The position numbers and the translations under genes are program-made. This document shows, one piece after another, positions 7,681-8,910 of a stretch of 8,910 bases of DNA; within the stretch, counting starts at the first letter, position 1; each line of letters opens with the position of its first letter. The stretch is from Gammaproteobacteria bacterium. Lineage in GTDB: Bacteria; Pseudomonadota; Gammaproteobacteria; Pseudomonadales; Azotimanducaceae. The stretch spans positions 1-8,910 of the forward strand of contig PBQQ01000083.1 of NCBI GenBank assembly GCA_002725095.1. Direction: 5' to 3'. Under the pieces are notes generated by a model. That model had not been told where the DNA came from. It did not search any database and was given only the letters and a program-made list of their open reading frames with translations.

Positions 7681-8529
7681 TTATCCTCTGCTGTCGCGGC
7701 GATTCATAAACGCCAGTCGCTCTAATAAATGCACATCTTGTTCGTTCTTCACAAGCGCACCGTAAAGCGGCGGTATTGCCTTACTGGCGTCTCTATTCGT
7801 GAGAATTTCATCCGGAATGTCGTCCGCCATCAGCAGCTTCAGCCAATCAATGAGTTCGGACGTCGAAGGCTTTTTCTTAAGCCCTGGTACTTTGCGCACA
7901 TCAAAGAATATTTCCATCGCTTCTTTAACCATATCTTGCTTCACGTCAGGAAAATGCACGTCAACAATTTGCTGCATGGTTTCGCGGTCCGGGAAGTTGA
8001 TGAAGTGGAAAAAGCAGCGGCGCAAGAACGCGTCGGGCAATTCTTTTTCATTATTGGACGTAATAATAACTATAGGTCGCTGCTTCGCCTTAACGGTTTC
8101 GCCAAGTTCATAGACAAAGAACTCCATGCGATCGATCTCTTGCAACAAGTCGTTGGGGAACTCGATGTCCGCTTTGTCTATTTCATCGATCAACAGCACC
8201 ACGCGTTCTTCCGATTCAAACGCCTCCCAAAGCTTGCCTTTCTTGATGTAATTGCGGATATCGTTAACGCGCTCATCACCCAACTGCGAGTCGCGCAAAC
8301 GCGAAACTGCGTCGTATTCATACAAGCCGTTAACTGCTTTCGTCGTCGACTTGATGTGCCATTCCAAAAGCGGCATCCCTAAGGATTTAGCCACTTCAAC
8401 CGCCAACATGGTTTTACCGGTTCCAGGCTCGCCCTTAATCAACAACGGGCGCTCCAAACGCACTGCTGCGTCAACGGCCATACTCAGTTCGTCGGTCGAG
8501 ATGTAGGACTCTGTGCTATCAAAAATCAT
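7681..8529 (-). CDS. MoxR-family AAA+ ATPase
   Basis: A 282-residue AAA+ ATPase of the MoxR group, close to the family's usual length of about 280-330. Members form ring-shaped, chaperone-like motors that insert cofactors into or remodel partner enzymes. Visible motifs are Walker A GEPGTGKT at 33-40, Walker B LLIDEID at 112-118, sensor 1 at ITSNN (156-160), and paired arginines in LRRC (169-172) in the usual arginine-finger area. The ATG is supported by the family-typical opening (FDSTESYISTDEL) and an AGAGAG 8-13 bases upstream. It is the first gene of the leftward run and is coupled to the VWA gene by a 3-base gap. A promoter probably lies between 8530 and 8597, after the candidate terminator of the upstream gene, but only weak matches are visible, for example TTGCTT and CTAATT spaced by 18 bases on the minus strand. 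The substrate cannot be told from the window. Confidence 0.95.
   Translation of the reverse strand: MIFDSTESYISTDELSMAVDAAVRLERPLLIKGEPGTGKTMLAVEVAKSLGMPLLEWHIKSTTKAVNGLYEYDAVSRLRDSQLGDERVNDIRNYIKKGKLWEAFESEERVVLLIDEIDKADIEFPNDLLQEIDRMEFFVYELGETVKAKQRPIVIITSNNEKELPDAFLRRCFFHFINFPDRETMQQIVDVHFPDVKQDMVKEAMEIFFDVRKVPGLKKKPSTSELIDWLKLLMADDIPDEILTNRDASKAIPPLYGALVKNEQDVHLLERLAFMNRRDSRG
7684..7689 (-). promoter_or_regulatory. Ribosome binding site setting the GTG start of the VWA gene
   Basis: AGAGGA on the minus strand lies 6 bases ahead of the GTG at 7675-7677 and inside the last codons of the MoxR gene. Its position decides the GTG start and explains translational coupling of the pair. Confidence 0.65.
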
Positions 8530-8596
8530 TCAGCGGCTCTCTTATCTTATGAATTAGTGTGAGTTGTTCCCTACAAAGCAAAACTTAATAGGCCTA

Positions 8597-8630
8597 AAAC
8601 AATACGGGCCATTTGAGAATTGCGCCCGCA
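8597..8630 (-). terminator. Candidate intrinsic terminator of the upstream membrane-protein gene
   Basis: Read on the minus strand, TGCGGGC (8630-8624) can pair with GCCCGTA (8609-8603) through one G-U wobble, forming a 7-base stem with a 14-base loop. It is followed at once by TTGTTTT (8602-8596), a U-rich tract. It sits about 110 bases after the stop codon at 8742 and before the MoxR gene, which suits termination of the upstream transcript. The loop is larger than ideal. Confidence 0.42.
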
Positions 8631-8631
8631 T

Positions 8632-8703
8632 AAAGCCAGCTACTTTAATTGAGCACAACTGCCCCATGCAACAATGACATTTACGGCGTCGACGGCTGGC
8701 TTT
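8632..8703. repeat. 9-base inverted repeat
   Basis: AAAGCCAGC (8632-8640) and GCTGGCTTT (8695-8703) are perfect reverse complements, 54 bases apart. The self-complementary CGTCGACG (8687-8694) abuts the right arm. The element lies between the upstream gene and the candidate terminator. It has no integron attC core or transposase nearby, and its role is unknown; it may be chance. Confidence 0.3.
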
Positions 8704-8741
8704 TCCGCTTTGGCACCCATTGCTCATGCTGTGGTTCAGCA

Positions 8742-8910
8742 TCAGCGTTTTATAACGCGGCGTAACAACATCCACCCAGCGGACAACAGAACCAAAATGG
8801 CGACACCACCAAGCAGCCGCCGCATGCTTTCTTCTGGCGCTCCAGATCGCTGAAAGAAGGTTTCAAACACCACCACTATAAAAGCCGGGGCCACAGCGTC
8901 CGAGTAATTG
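8742..8910 (-). CDS. C-terminal tail of an inner-membrane protein (5' end outside window)
   Basis: On the minus strand a frame is open from the right edge to a TGA at 8742-8744, giving 55 residues. The composition looks like a real protein. A hydrophobic stretch (APAFIVVVF) is followed by a short charged loop (QRSGAPEESMRR) and then a clear transmembrane helix (LLGGVAILVLLSAGWMLL), ending in a basic tail (RRVIKR) that would lie in the cytoplasm by the positive-inside rule. The protein is not recognised and no catalytic motif is present in the visible part. It reads in the same direction as the MoxR gene but is separated from it by 212 bases holding an inverted repeat and a candidate terminator, so it is probably a separate transcript. 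The evidence is the open frame and the membrane-helix pattern only. Confidence 0.6.
   Translation of the reverse strand, partial: NYSDAVAPAFIVVVFETFFQRSGAPEESMRRLLGGVAILVLLSAGWMLLRRVIKR

Noticed and set aside
7729..8382. 217-residue plus-strand frame opposite the MoxR gene
   Set aside because: It is antisense to a clear AAA+ gene, has no domain pattern, and is explained by codon bias of the real gene.
8632..8760. Possible integron attC or mobile-element boundary suggested by the inverted repeat and nearby TAAC-like words
   Set aside because: There is no paired core site (RYYYAAC with GTTRRRY), no integrase or transposase, and no cassette-like gene arrangement.
8554..8775. 73-residue minus-strand reading frame rich in Cys and Arg
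   Set aside because: It has no convincing ribosome site, overlaps the end of the membrane-protein gene in another frame, spans the candidate terminator and inverted repeat, and has no recognisable domain.

Overview
The window looks like a chromosomal segment from a gammaproteobacterium. The evidence is a full-length HrpA helicase of the proteobacterial type (about 1,290 residues with the long C-terminal region), a DusA tRNA-modification enzyme, and closely packed genes with roughly balanced base composition by eye. No genus can be named from the sequence alone. There are no rRNA or tRNA genes, insertion sequences, CRISPR arrays or phage genes.

Layout. Two genes read rightward at the left edge: the C-terminal part of dusA (1-466), then a small TerB-like gene (466-924) whose start codon overlaps the dusA stop (TAATG). 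From 921 to 8529 everything reads leftward. In transcription order these are a MoxR-family AAA+ ATPase (7681-8529), a VWA/CoxE-like protein starting at GTG (6508-7677), hrpA (2595-6461), a PP2C/SpoIIE-type phosphatase with a degenerate receiver domain (1401-2483), and a STAS-domain antagonist (921-1400). The right edge (8742-8910) carries the last 55 codons of another leftward gene that ends in a transmembrane helix. A plausible intrinsic terminator lies between it and the AAA+ gene.

How the genes work together. Three functional units can be read. DusA, and possibly the uncharacterised TerB-like protein, form a housekeeping pair. The MoxR ATPase and VWA protein are a translationally coupled pair of the CbbQ/CbbO, NorQ/NorD and RavA/ViaA kind, which remodel or activate another complex; no client is visible here. 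The phosphatase and STAS protein are abutted with no gap (TAG then ATG) and look like two components of a partner-switching regulator. The matching anti-sigma or switch kinase is not in the window, and the receiver domain has lost the residues needed for phosphorylation. HrpA is an RNA helicase lying between the two accessory units, with no obvious functional tie to either.

No wholly new system is evident. The points most worth a second look are the pseudo-receiver phosphatase with its kinase-less STAS partner, and the client-less MoxR-VWA pair with an altered MIDAS motif.
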